A stretch of 64,000 nucleotides of DNA. Source: Thalassotalea sp. 1_MG-2023 (lineage in GTDB: Bacteria > Pseudomonadota > Gammaproteobacteria > Enterobacterales > Alteromonadaceae). The notes beneath the pieces are model-generated. The model saw only the letters and a program-made list of their open reading frames with translations. It was not told where the DNA came from and ran no database searches. Location of the stretch: assembly GCF_030546745.1 (NCBI RefSeq), contig NZ_JAUOPD010000003.1, positions 186,001 to 250,000 of the forward strand, written 5' to 3'. Both the position numbers and the translations under genes were made by a program. Each line of letters begins with the position of its first letter. Position 1 is the stretch's first letter. This document shows, in pieces, positions 45,521 to 52,952 of the stretch.

Positions 45521-46701
45521 CAGGAATTCGCACCTACCAAAACTTAAGAGGGCTTGTTACTCGCTTGCGCGACGACTTGAATGACAAAGAGCTTGTTCTT
45601 CTCTATGCGTACAATCGCACAGGTAAGACTAGACTTTCGATGGATTTTAAAAATCGTGGAAAACGAAATAACGGTGGTAAACCAGATACTCTTTACTTTA
45701 ATGCCTTTACCGAAGACTTATTTACTTGGGAAAACGACCTAGAAAATGATGCCGCAAGAGGGTTGCAAGTAAATCAGAATTCTAAGTTTTTTGATGGTTT
45801 TACTAATTTAGGTCTTGAGCCAACGATTGACGAATACCTTAGTCGATATGCTGATTTCGGATTTGATTTTGAATACAAAGAAGTTCAGCAGGGGAATGAA
45901 ACTTTCACAAAACCTCACTTCGTAAAATTCAGCAAAGACGGGCAGGAAAATATTAAAATTTCCCGAGGTGAAGAAAGCCTTTTTATCTGGTGTATATTCA
46001 TGGCTATCTGCGAGCGGGTGCTAGATGGTCAAGAATCTTATCAATGGGTAAAATACATCTATATTGATGATCCCGTTTCGTCGCTTGACGACAACAATGC
46101 AATCTCTGTTGCTTGTGATTTGGCTAAACTTCTTCGTCGAGCGACTAACCGTAAGAATGATGACGGTACGCTCAATCCGATGAAAATCGTGGTCTCTTCG
46201 CATCATTCACTCTTTTACAATGTCATGTGCAATGAGATAGGCAGAGCAAAAGATAATGAACCAAAAGTTAGGCACAAGCGGTATTTTCTTCATCGCCCAA
46301 ATAGTGAGAATCGATACACGCTTCGCGCCACTGAAGACACGCCATATTTCCACCACGTTGCGACACTTGCAGAGCTACAAAGAGCCGCCAATCCAGATGG
46401 CGGAACGCTTTACACATTTCACTTTAATGCCCTGCGTAGCATTATGGAGAAGACGGCAGCCTTCTTCGGCCATGCCGATATTAGCTTCTGCCTAAAAGCC
46501 ATAGATGACGATGAGAATAGCGCATTATTTAATCGTGCACTCAATCTTCTTAGTCATGGAAAATATGCTATTCACGAGCCAACTCCTATGGGCGAAGATA
46601 ATCAGGATTTATTCCGGCAAATCCTAAGAGCGTTCATCACCAGTTTTCAATTTTATCTGCCGGAAATACTTAGCGATAATACAAGAAGGGCAACACCATG
46701 A
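45517..46701 (+). CDS. prrC: PrrC-family anticodon nuclease (tRNA-Lys-type, R-M-associated)
   Basis: The 394-residue product matches E. coli PrrC (396) in length and motifs recalled from that family. It has an ABC-type Walker A AYNRTGKTRL (31-40), FNAFTEDLFTWENDL (61-75), signature-like KISRGEES (147-154) and Walker B YIYIDDPVSSLDD (180-192). The C-terminal nuclease part carries Arg307 and Glu311 (ALRSIMEKTA) and His347 (LLSHGKYA). These correspond to the Arg320-Glu324-His356 triad of PrrC. PrrC is held silent by the type I complex and cuts the tRNA-Lys anticodon loop when a phage inhibits restriction. It overlaps hsdS and hsdM by four bases each, so it is made together with its likely keeper. 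Here it lies hsdS-prrC-hsdM, unlike the classic hsdM-hsdS-prrC-hsdR order. Confidence 0.88.
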   Translation: MTGIRTYQNLRGLVTRLRDDLNDKELVLLYAYNRTGKTRLSMDFKNRGKRNNGGKPDTLYFNAFTEDLFTWENDLENDAARGLQVNQNSKFFDGFTNLGLEPTIDEYLSRYADFGFDFEYKEVQQGNETFTKPHFVKFSKDGQENIKISRGEESLFIWCIFMAICERVLDGQESYQWVKYIYIDDPVSSLDDNNAISVACDLAKLLRRATNRKNDDGTLNPMKIVVSSHHSLFYNVMCNEIGRAKDNEPKVRHKRYFLHRPNSENRYTLRATEDTPYFHHVATLAELQRAANPDGGTLYTFHFNALRSIMEKTAAFFGHADISFCLKAIDDDENSALFNRALNLLSHGKYAIHEPTPMGEDNQDLFRQILRAFITSFQFYLPEILSDNTRRATP

Positions 46702-48326
46702 CCGAACAACAATTAAAAGACTTAGGTAAAACCCTATGGGATATCGCCGACAACCTGCGCGGCGCAATGAACGCAGACGATTTTCGCGATTATATGCTTT
46801 CCTTCCTGTTCTTACGCTATTTGTCCGACAACTATGAAGCCGCTGCGAAAAAAGAACTGGGTTCAGATTACCCAACGCTTAACGAAGATGATAAACGCGC
46901 TCCATTAAGCGTGTGGTATGAGAAAAATAAAGAAGATACTCCAGAATTTGAAAAGCAAATGCGCCGTAAAGTGCATTATGTGATTGAGCCAGTACATTTA
47001 TGGAGCAGTATCGCAGAGCTTGCCAGAACTCAGCATGATGACTTGTTGCTTACGTTGCAACAAGGCTTTAAGTACATTGAAAATAAATCGTTTGAAAACA
47101 GCTTTCAGGGCTTGTTCTCAGAGATTAATCTGGATTCAGAAAAGCTGGGTAAAAACTACAGCCTTCGTAACGCCAAACTTTGCACCATCATTACCAAAAT
47201 CGCAGAAGGTATTTCAGGATTTTCAACCGACAGCGACACCCTTGGTGATGCTTATGAATATTTGATTGGCCAATTTGCTGCTGGTTCAGGAAAAAAAGCT
47301 GGCGAGTTTTATACTCCACAACAAATCTCGACCATATTGTCAGAGATCGTAACACTGGATAGTCAGGAACCTGCAACAGGCAAGAAGAAAAAACTCAATA
47401 ACGTATTGGATTTCGCTTGTGGCTCTGGCTCGCTTTTGTTGAATGTGCGAAATAAACTGAAAAAAGATGGTGGCAGTGTTGGCCGTATATACGGGCAGGA
47501 AACGAATATTACGACCTTCAACCTTGCCCGCATGAATATGCTTCTGCACGGAATGAAAGATTCGGAGTTTAATATTCACCATGGTGATTCATTGCTTAAT
47601 GACTGGGATATGCTCAATGAAATGAATCCCGCTAAAAAGCTAAAATGTGATGCCGTTGTTGCTAACCCACCATTTAGTTATCGTTGGGAGCCAACAGAGG
47701 CACTAGGCGAAGACTTCCGCTTTAAGAGTCATGGTCTTGCACCTAAATCAGCGGCAGACTTTGCCTTTCTACTACATGGCTTTCATTTCTTAGGTGATGA
47801 AGGCACCATGGCAATTATCTTACCTCATGGCGTACTGTTCCGTAGCGGTGCAGAAGGCCGGATTCGTACAAAACTATTAAAAGATAACAATATTGATACG
47901 GTAATCGGTTTGCCTGCTAACCTGTTTTTCTCAACGGGTATTCCCGTTTGTATTCTTGTATTGAAAAAGTGCAAAAAGCCCGATGATGTATTGTTTATCA
48001 ACGCCAGTGATGAAGAACATTTTGAAAAAGGAAAACGCCAAAACCGTCTGTTACCGGAACATATAGATAAGATTATTGATACTTATCAATTCCGCAAGGA
48101 AGAAGATCGTTACTCTCGCCGTGTATCAATGGAAGAGATCGAGAAGAATGATTTTAACCTGAATATTTCAAGGTATGTGAGTACCGCTAAGCCTGAGGAA
48201 AAGATTATTCTGGCAGATGTTAACAGCTCATTAGGTAAGATTGAAAAAAGCATAGTAAGAGCAACTAAGACACATAATAAGTATCTTGAGGAATTAGGAC
48301 TGCCTATACTCCCAATAGGCGAATAA
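46698..48326 (+). CDS. hsdM: Type I restriction-modification DNA methyltransferase subunit M
   Basis: HsdM methylates adenine N6 in the hsdS target. The product has 542 residues. An N-terminal HsdM_N helical domain (LKDLGKTLWDIADNLRGAMNADDFRDYMLSFLFLRYLSDNYE) precedes the methylase core. The core has SAM motif I LDFACGSGSLLL (~237-248) and catalytic motif IV NPPF (from Asn323). FYTPQQISTILSEIV is another family hallmark. The start ATG overlaps the prrC-like stop. A strong terminator follows, so the operon HTH-hsdR-hsdS-prrC-hsdM ends here. Confidence 0.96.
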   Translation: MTEQQLKDLGKTLWDIADNLRGAMNADDFRDYMLSFLFLRYLSDNYEAAAKKELGSDYPTLNEDDKRAPLSVWYEKNKEDTPEFEKQMRRKVHYVIEPVHLWSSIAELARTQHDDLLLTLQQGFKYIENKSFENSFQGLFSEINLDSEKLGKNYSLRNAKLCTIITKIAEGISGFSTDSDTLGDAYEYLIGQFAAGSGKKAGEFYTPQQISTILSEIVTLDSQEPATGKKKKLNNVLDFACGSGSLLLNVRNKLKKDGGSVGRIYGQETNITTFNLARMNMLLHGMKDSEFNIHHGDSLLNDWDMLNEMNPAKKLKCDAVVANPPFSYRWEPTEALGEDFRFKSHGLAPKSAADFAFLLHGFHFLGDEGTMAIILPHGVLFRSGAEGRIRTKLLKDNNIDTVIGLPANLFFSTGIPVCILVLKKCKKPDDVLFINASDEEHFEKGKRQNRLLPEHIDKIIDTYQFRKEEDRYSRRVSMEEIEKNDFNLNISRYVSTAKPEEKIILADVNSSLGKIEKSIVRATKTHNKYLEELGLPILPIGE

Positions 48327-48349
48327 CTTTAATTTGCACTCCATAACTT

Positions 48350-48384
48350 AAAGGCCGAAATTTTTAAAAAATTTTCGGCCTTTT
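48350..48384 (+). terminator. Intrinsic terminator of the hsd operon
   Basis: AAAGGCCGAAAATTTT-type arms: GGCCGA (48353-48358) pairs with TCGGCC (48375-48380), extended by A/T pairs, followed by TTTTCTTT. It starts 24 bases after the hsdM stop. Confidence 0.9.
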
Positions 48385-48822
48385 CTTTGAAATCAAATTA
48401 TTTATTAAACCCCGTTTCTATCGAAACGGATAGTTCTATATTGAGGGGTTAGTAGAAGTTTATTTCTTAACTTGATAAATATTTAAGAAAATTTAAAAGG
48501 AAAACAAGATTATTAAATCAAAAGAAATATAACAACCCATCTTCTGAAGAAGATAAAAATTATACTGAACGTTCTAATGTGGATTTTAGCCCGAAAAAAC
48601 TCAAAAGTCAACACTTTTATCTTTTAAATCAACGTATTGCATATTTGAATTACGTGCTGATATTTGACTTAAGCTATTAATTTGTGGTACGTTTAAGAGG
48701 TAAAGCTAGTGACCGACTAGGCTTATGTTGAACATAAGCGTCGGCCTTGCTGGGCTTAAAATCCCTAAGAACACATTCATGACGGAAGAATGAAAATTTA
48801 AACTTTATCCGTGGTGAATAAC
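48385..48822. other. Non-coding interval between hsdM and the relaxase gene, with two hairpins
   Basis: A 7-bp hairpin CCGTTTC-TATC-GAAACGG is at 48412-48429. A larger hairpin is at 48713-48744 (separate entry). A frame lacking ATG/GTG starts runs 48471-48677 and is not called. No known promoter or gene was recognised otherwise. Confidence 0.5.
48713..48744 (+). other. Candidate oriT hairpin upstream of the relaxase gene
   Basis: CCGAC (48713-48717) pairs with GTCGG (48740-48744), and GCTTATGTT (721-729) pairs with AACATAAGC (731-739) around one G, with a TAG bulge. Relaxases of the MobV group nick next to such inverted repeats just upstream of their gene. The position fits; the sequence does not match the pMV158-type nick region, so this stays a candidate. 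A leader or small RNA is an alternative. Confidence 0.35.
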
Positions 48823-49653
48823 ATGCAAAAAAATAGCTATCAATTCCTGCATATGGAATCATATGCACTTAAGAAAAGAAAAAACTCTAAACGACCAACA
48901 GCTGAAGCTGTTGCACGAGAATGTCAACGAACTGAACATTCTTATCCTCACATTCAAAAGCCAGAAAAACCAGAATTACTTTATGGTATTAAGCCTCTCG
49001 AAGCTTTAGATCGTTTACATGGGCTGATTAAAAACTGTAAAGATCCACTTGGTCGAAAAATTCGATCAGACGCCCAAATTGTTTCATTTGGTATCGCATC
49101 GATCAAAGTCGAATCTACTCCTGAAAATTGGGAACTACCTGAGGTGAAAAAATGGCTGGAAGATACTGAAAATTTTCTTAGACAACGTTTTGGCGATTCG
49201 TTTGTATCACTTGTAAAACATTCTGATGAAAGATTCTGCCATGTGCACTTTTGCATTATGCCAAGGCTAAATGATGATGGTAAATTGGACTTAAACTCTT
49301 TTCACCCGGGTCTTGCAGCTCAAAGAGCAATAAAATCAAATTCAAAGTCTAAGAAAGACTTCGCTTACAAAGAAGCCATGCGTGAATTGCAGGATCAATA
49401 TTTTGAGGATGTAGGTCTGAAAAACGGTCAACTCCGGCATGGGCCTCGTCGCAGGCGCTTGACTCGCCATGAATGGTATGCACAAAAGCGTTATGCAAAC
49501 CTAATTAGCAACATTGTTAATGAACAATCAGAGCTTATCTATAAACTATCTGCAAAGCTTGAAAAAGCAAAACATATGCTGACAAACCTCATAACATCAA
49601 AGATTCCGTCCCTCAAGAAGCCCTCAAGCCATTCTGAGGAGTTTTCGTCATGA
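48823..49653 (+). CDS. MobV/Pre-type relaxase-like protein
   Basis: The product has ~276 residues. The key stretch VKHSDERFCHVHFCIMPRLNDDGKLDL has the H-x-D-E-x3-H-x-H metal motif of MobV (Pre/Mob) relaxases, which nick DNA at oriT. Other features are an N-terminal YALKKRKN segment and a basic patch HGPRRRRLTRHEW. It is shorter than most MobV enzymes (often 400 or more residues), lacking a long C-terminal coiled coil. I chose the ATG at 48823; GTGs at 48811 and 48814 are in frame. It is coupled to the next gene (ATGA overlap). It could mobilise the island with a helper plasmid or element; alternatively it may be a replication or recombination protein. Confidence 0.75.
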   Translation: MQKNSYQFLHMESYALKKRKNSKRPTAEAVARECQRTEHSYPHIQKPEKPELLYGIKPLEALDRLHGLIKNCKDPLGRKIRSDAQIVSFGIASIKVESTPENWELPEVKKWLEDTENFLRQRFGDSFVSLVKHSDERFCHVHFCIMPRLNDDGKLDLNSFHPGLAAQRAIKSNSKSKKDFAYKEAMRELQDQYFEDVGLKNGQLRHGPRRRRLTRHEWYAQKRYANLISNIVNEQSELIYKLSAKLEKAKHMLTNLITSKIPSLKKPSSHSEEFSS

Positions 49654-50222
49654 TTGATACAAGTACTAACATAACGACGAAGTTAATTGGTTATGAGAAG
49701 CTGTACGCGTCATTTGAACCAACAAATAAAACTTCTCTGGCTTTCAGAGTACATAATTTAGTGGGACTCCTCATATCCGCTCATTTCTCGCAAGCTAGCG
49801 AATTGGGAGATCTTATTAACTTGGTTCATCAATTCGGAGGATTTTTAAGAGAGTTAAAAGCAGAATTTGATCTCATCTATAGTGATTTGGGCGCCCATAG
49901 TTATCCCGCGTTTGTTCAAAAGCTTGCTGGAGCCAAGTATGGCGGAGCATTTGGTGAATACCATAACTTGGTTATCGATACTCTAAAGCTACTTCTCTTC
50001 AGAATTGAGGCAGATGCCAATCCAGCGGAGCTAGAAGATGCGCTGGATCATTTTCTGAGAGCCAGCATTGAACGCTACAATCCGAAAAATAAGCCTATTG
50101 TGAGATTCGGGCAATCAGTAAAAACTTCGTCTGAAATAGGACTAGAGAAAAGGCTTTGCACACCAGCAGAAAAAGTACAGGAATATGTTCAACGTCAAAT
50201 CGATATTGCTCTAGAAAACTAG
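49650..50222 (+). CDS. Hypothetical protein coupled to the relaxase-like gene
   Basis: I do not recognise this 190-residue protein. It is mostly alpha-helical by composition, soluble, with no signal peptide or membrane helix. A central acidic/hydrophobic region (LGDLINLVHQFGGFLRELKAEFDLIYSDLG) and a Tyr/Gly-rich AKYGGAFGEYHNLVIDTLKLL stand out. Its ATG overlaps the relaxase-like stop by four bases, so the two are made together; an accessory mobilisation role is the simplest inference. Convergent with the minus-strand gene at 50302; the hairpin at 50233-50267 lies between them. Confidence 0.6.
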   Translation: MIDTSTNITTKLIGYEKLYASFEPTNKTSLAFRVHNLVGLLISAHFSQASELGDLINLVHQFGGFLRELKAEFDLIYSDLGAHSYPAFVQKLAGAKYGGAFGEYHNLVIDTLKLLLFRIEADANPAELEDALDHFLRASIERYNPKNKPIVRFGQSVKTSSEIGLEKRLCTPAEKVQEYVQRQIDIALEN

Positions 50223-50232
50223 CACTTTAGGG

Positions 50233-50267
50233 CAAGTAAAAGGCTGATCAATCGACCAGCCTTGCTT
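50233..50267. terminator. Hairpin between convergent island genes
   Basis: GCAAG...AAGGCTG pairs with CAGCCTTGC (with a TAAA bulge and ~10-base loop). There is no U-run, so termination is plausible by position but unproven. Confidence 0.35.
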
Positions 50268-50301
50268 ATGGATTTATCCGCACAGCGGGGTAAATCACAC
50301 A

Positions 50302-50721
50302 TTATTTTGTCACATGATTGCTAGACAAATTCTCTGTAACAAAATCAAATATTTGATCCTTTTTTACACGCAAAGAATCTCGGTCAATCGTGACTTTAAA
50401 ACTACCATCACGGAATGCTTTTGTTCGTTCAAACTCTGATACAAACCAAACACCATTTTTCCTGCGGATTACGCATTGAGTATGCTGAGGCGTTCCTCTA
50501 TAAAGCGGTGAAAAAGTCTCATAATCAGGCGTGACCATAGCAGAAATATTATTCCATTTTTGTTTAGCAACTAAGTTTTCAAGTATCGACTCAGCGATTT
50601 TAGTCGAGAGTTCGAGGTCTTCATACGAAAGCAATCGTTCACTACATCTTGATTGTAATCTGTTCAAAATATTGATAATAATTTCCCGGTTTTCAGATTC
50701 AACTTTGAACTCACTATTCAT
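50302..50721 (-). CDS. Hypothetical island protein
   Basis: This is an unrecognised protein of 139 residues from an ATG at 50721 preceded by GGGGGT. The N-terminal half is charged and helical (ESENREIIINILNRLQSRCSERLLSYEDLELSTKIAESILENL); the C-terminal half has beta-like segments (TQCVIRRKNGVWFVSEFERTKAF). It overlaps the upstream gene by eight bases and is the last of a three-gene minus-strand operon headed by the AlpA-like gene. Its role may be in island maintenance or excision, by position only. Confidence 0.55.
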   Translation of the reverse strand: MNSEFKVESENREIIINILNRLQSRCSERLLSYEDLELSTKIAESILENLVAKQKWNNISAMVTPDYETFSPLYRGTPQHTQCVIRRKNGVWFVSEFERTKAFRDGSFKVTIDRDSLRVKKDQIFDFVTENLSSNHVTK

Positions 50722-51043
50722 CAGATACCCCCATAAAGTATTTAGGTAACTTATCCATATCAGAATCACTGTCTGAACAATAAAGAATAGCCACGATTAG
50801 TATGTTTCCGACACATTCAAGTTCGGGCTTAAGCGTACCTTCAAGTACCTGTTGTTTAATGATTACAGAGTAAGCGTACTCAACCAGTTCCAATATATGA
50901 TCGTCATGTAGATCATTGTCTAAACAGGTTTCCAGTGCCAATAAGCAGTGTGTACAGTCCAGAAAAAACCTTTCGTTCTCAAAAACATTAAACCTTGACG
51001 CAATTAATATTAAAATATTCTGCCCTCGAATTTTATAACTCAT
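50714..51043 (-). CDS. Hypothetical island protein, middle of AlpA operon
   Basis: This unrecognised 109-residue protein starts at an ATG one base after the AlpA-like stop, with GGAGG inside the preceding gene. It is rich in Cys, Asp and Leu (FFLDCTHCLLALETCLDNDLHDDHILELVEYAYSV), with no signal peptide. Its tail is acidic (CSDSDSDMDKLPKYF). Tight spacing with both neighbours points to translational coupling. No metal-binding motif could be defined with confidence. Confidence 0.55.
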   Translation of the reverse strand: MSYKIRGQNILILIASRFNVFENERFFLDCTHCLLALETCLDNDLHDDHILELVEYAYSVIIKQQVLEGTLKPELECVGNILIVAILYCSDSDSDMDKLPKYFMGVSDE

Positions 51044-51044
51044 C

Positions 51045-51236
51045 TTATGCCGCCTCCTTTTGTAAGGAATCTAGCCAATTCGTGATTGACTCTCTTCTCC
51101 ATCCCAATATTTTGCCGTTTAACTTTAGTGGCGCGGGAAAGCTTCCTTCACTTCTCAACTTCCAAAGAGCTGTTCTTGAAATGCCTAGTACATTAGGAAG
51201 CTCCTTTAGTGTTAATATGTATGAATTCGTAAACAT
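51045..51236 (-). CDS. AlpA-family HTH protein, probable recombination directionality factor
   Basis: The 63-residue product is a small winged-type helix-turn-helix protein: LTLKELPNVLGISRTALWKLRSEGSFPAPLKLNGKILGWRRESITNWLDSL. The GKILGWR and W-L-D end are typical of AlpA (PF05930) regulators and phage/island excisionases that work with P4-type integrases. ATG at 51236 has AGAAGAGA upstream. It heads a three-gene operon 1.2 kb from attR and is divergent from the unknown 336-residue gene. The job of switching the integrase to excision is inferred from family and position. Confidence 0.8.
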   Translation of the reverse strand: MFTNSYILTLKELPNVLGISRTALWKLRSEGSFPAPLKLNGKILGWRRESITNWLDSLQKEAA

Positions 51237-51317
51237 AATTTATGTCTCTTCTAATTAATTTTTCCGCTCATTCGGAAAGTGAGAGCATCATATGTATTTC
51301 GAAAAAAGAGCATAATG

Positions 51318-51339
51318 GCGTAAAAAATTAGTTTTACGC
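51318..51339 (+). promoter_or_regulatory. 8-bp inverted repeat in the divergent AlpA / 336-residue gene interval
   Basis: GCGTAAAA (51318-51325) mirrors TTTTACGC (51332-51339) around AATTAG, 14 bases before the start codon at 51354. It may be an operator or a 5'-leader hairpin for the downstream gene. Confidence 0.4.
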
Positions 51340-51353
51340 ACCAAGGAAAACTT

Positions 51354-52364
51354 ATGGCATCACATAACCCATCAAGAATAATAAGAACGCAATTTTGGAT
51401 TAGAGAAATAATGTCCGCGTTCAATTTCAATTCGTATTTAGATGTTGCAAAGTTACTCTCTATTCCACTCATTAATGAGAGCGAGGTTAGCGGGGAGTTT
51501 TGGGAGTTGGCTAGCAGAGTTACAGATGATAAAGAGCTAGCACTTGAGATACATAAGACACTTATTAGTGAAAGTCTCGATGTTCGAAACTGGGGTAAGT
51601 ACTATAATGGTAAGCAAGCTCGGTCAAAAAAGAAAAAGCTAAATGATGCATTCGACAAATTAGTGCCTAAAGCGCGTAAAACTTTCAAACACGGGAAGTA
51701 CAACATACTTTCCATAATTGAAGCTAGTTTTGTAGAGGAAGCTGTGGTTCTTTTTGCTACTGGATTAACTGAAATTCACCAAAACTTGAACATTGAAAGA
51801 GAGCTGCGACTAAAATATTCAAATAGATATGAATTGATTAGCCGAAAGCTAGAGCGTCACGGGTTTGACAAAGAGTTCTTATCAATGGTTGCTTACGATG
51901 ATATCTATCGAGCAGCAATGATCTGCTTACGAGATGGTAGGTTTGAAGCCGCCTTTTATCTTCTTTATTTATCTATGCCTGTCTTGAGTTATTCATCAGA
52001 ACTTGATGATGAAAGAATGCTTGATTTTCATATATTGGATCTTGCCGCTAAAGTTATTAAAGCCAATTATTTTTCAGGCGGTTTTGAAGACCTTGCTAAT
52101 GAGCAAAATAATACAACAGATGTTTCAATACCTCGTGAAAACAACAAACCTAGCATATGTGTCCGTCCTGAAGATGAAGAGCAGTCTTTTTGTTTGAATT
52201 ATATTGAAAAGCATTATGGAATAGATAAATCGCTTTGGAGTTCAAGTTATAGAATTTTCGAGTACTCTAAGGATTTTTGGAAGCCGGAATTAAGCGATAG
52301 AACTCAAGAGTATGACAGTGAGTTTACTAAACGTAGATATGATTCCCTCAATCAGTGGAGATAA
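51354..52364 (+). CDS. Unrecognised 336-residue island protein next to attR
   Basis: The gene has a good ribosome site (CAAGGAAAA) and a clean ATG, so it is probably real. The product is soluble, charged and largely alpha-helical, with no signal peptide or membrane helix. It has a lysine-rich patch (GKQARSKKKKLNDAFDKLVPKARKTFKHGKY), a helical pair that could be repeat-like (YDDIYRAAMICLRDGRFEAAFYLLYLSMPVL) and an aromatic C-terminus (SSYRIFEYSKDFWKPEL). I cannot assign a family. Its location at the very end of a defence-carrying island, between the excisionase operon and attR, makes an accessory or defence function possible but unproven. Confidence 0.65.
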   Translation: MASHNPSRIIRTQFWIREIMSAFNFNSYLDVAKLLSIPLINESEVSGEFWELASRVTDDKELALEIHKTLISESLDVRNWGKYYNGKQARSKKKKLNDAFDKLVPKARKTFKHGKYNILSIIEASFVEEAVVLFATGLTEIHQNLNIERELRLKYSNRYELISRKLERHGFDKEFLSMVAYDDIYRAAMICLRDGRFEAAFYLLYLSMPVLSYSSELDDERMLDFHILDLAAKVIKANYFSGGFEDLANEQNNTTDVSIPRENNKPSICVRPEDEEQSFCLNYIEKHYGIDKSLWSSSYRIFEYSKDFWKPELSDRTQEYDSEFTKRRYDSLNQWR

Positions 52365-52367
52365 AAT

Positions 52368-52388
52368 GGTGACAATCATGGTGGCAAG
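52368..52388 (+). repeat. Right pair of candidate integrase arm-type sites
   Basis: GGTGACAAT at 52368-52376 and GGTGGCAAG at 52380-52388, again 12 bp apart, matching the pair at 39680-39700. Both pairs lie inside the island, 106 bp (left) and 72 bp (right) from the 14-bp core. Confidence 0.6.
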
Positions 52389-52459
52389 AACCATTAATTG
52401 AGGCTTTTTTTATTGATAATTAATTGATCTTTAAGCTATTAAAATTTATATTAAATAAA

Positions 52460-52480
52460 CAGATCCAGAATATAGAATAA
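52460..52480 (+). repeat. attR: displaced native 3' end of yicC
   Basis: The core CAGATCCAGAATAT (52460-52473) is followed by AGAATAA, so the frame reads QIQNIE-stop. This is the original end of yicC, and a native-looking terminator lies 29 bases on. Confidence 0.88.
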
Positions 52481-52508
52481 CCTTTCAAGTCACTTCCAAT
52501 TATTTCAT

Positions 52509-52539
52509 AACTGGCTAAAAGCATTAGTATTAGCCAGTT
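52509..52539 (+). terminator. Stranded native yicC terminator
   Basis: AACTGGCTAA (52509-52518) pairs with TTAGCCAGTT (52530-52539) around an 11-base loop, followed by TATTACTTCT. It begins 29 bases after the displaced yicC stop codon, where the original yicC transcript would have ended. Confidence 0.75.
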
Positions 52540-52540
52540 T

Positions 52541-52580
52541 ATTACTTCTATTTACTTCTATTTATTTCTATTCATTTCAT
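52541..52580. repeat. Four degenerate 10-bp tandem units (TTTACTTCTA-like)
   Basis: ATTACTTCTA, TTTACTTCTA, TTTATTTCTA and TTCATTTCAT follow each other without gaps. Likely a small slippage-generated microsatellite; no function is visible. The rest of 52581-52950 shows no gene. Confidence 0.6.
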
Positions 52581-52952
52581 AAATTACCTAAAATTTCGGT
52601 CACCTAATTGGTTGTAACGGTCAAATAAACTTGGAGGCTTCTTTAGGCACTTTTTCTTAGTTTCATTTCATATTCTGCCGCTTGATTATTGCTAGTTTCT
52701 TCAATCGTCAGAATAAGTATATCGCTATAATAGCTTGTTCTATCTTACGGCTGGTTGCGAGCAGTTTTATTGTCAGATGAGAACATCAGAATTCTTAAGT
52801 TTATTAAAACATTCTAGCGTAGAAATTGTTTTTGAATAGATAGCCAAAAACACTTATTTGCGCAAAAACAATCGATATCATTACACTTCGATGCGCATAA
52901 ATCTTGAGCTTGGTAACACTTTTTTGCACTTAAATGATCAAAACAAGCGATT

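Larger units (their letters stand above)
39554..52473. mobile_element. Integrative genomic island in yicC, carrying type I R-M, PrrC-like nuclease and MobV-like relaxase
   Basis: The island is ~12.9 kb, bounded by the 14-bp direct repeat. A P4-type integrase lies beside attL and an AlpA-like gene lies 1.2 kb from attR. Cargo in order: HTH, hsdR, hsdS, prrC-like, hsdM, relaxase and partner on plus; three small genes on minus; an unknown 336-residue gene on plus. The 3' end of yicC is the known site for mobilisable genomic islands mobilised by SXT/R391 elements in Vibrio and relatives. Membership of that group is suggested by site only; the conserved SXT-like oriT was not verified. No conjugation (type IV secretion) genes are present, so transfer would need a helper. 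Confidence 0.88.

Noticed and set aside
48471-48677. Open frame between hsdM and the relaxase gene
   Set aside because: No ATG, GTG or TTG start in frame and no ribosome site; probably chance or a decayed remnant.
51251-51472. 73-residue minus-strand frame between AlpA and the 336-residue gene
   Set aside because: Mostly antisense to the 336-residue gene; no ribosome site.
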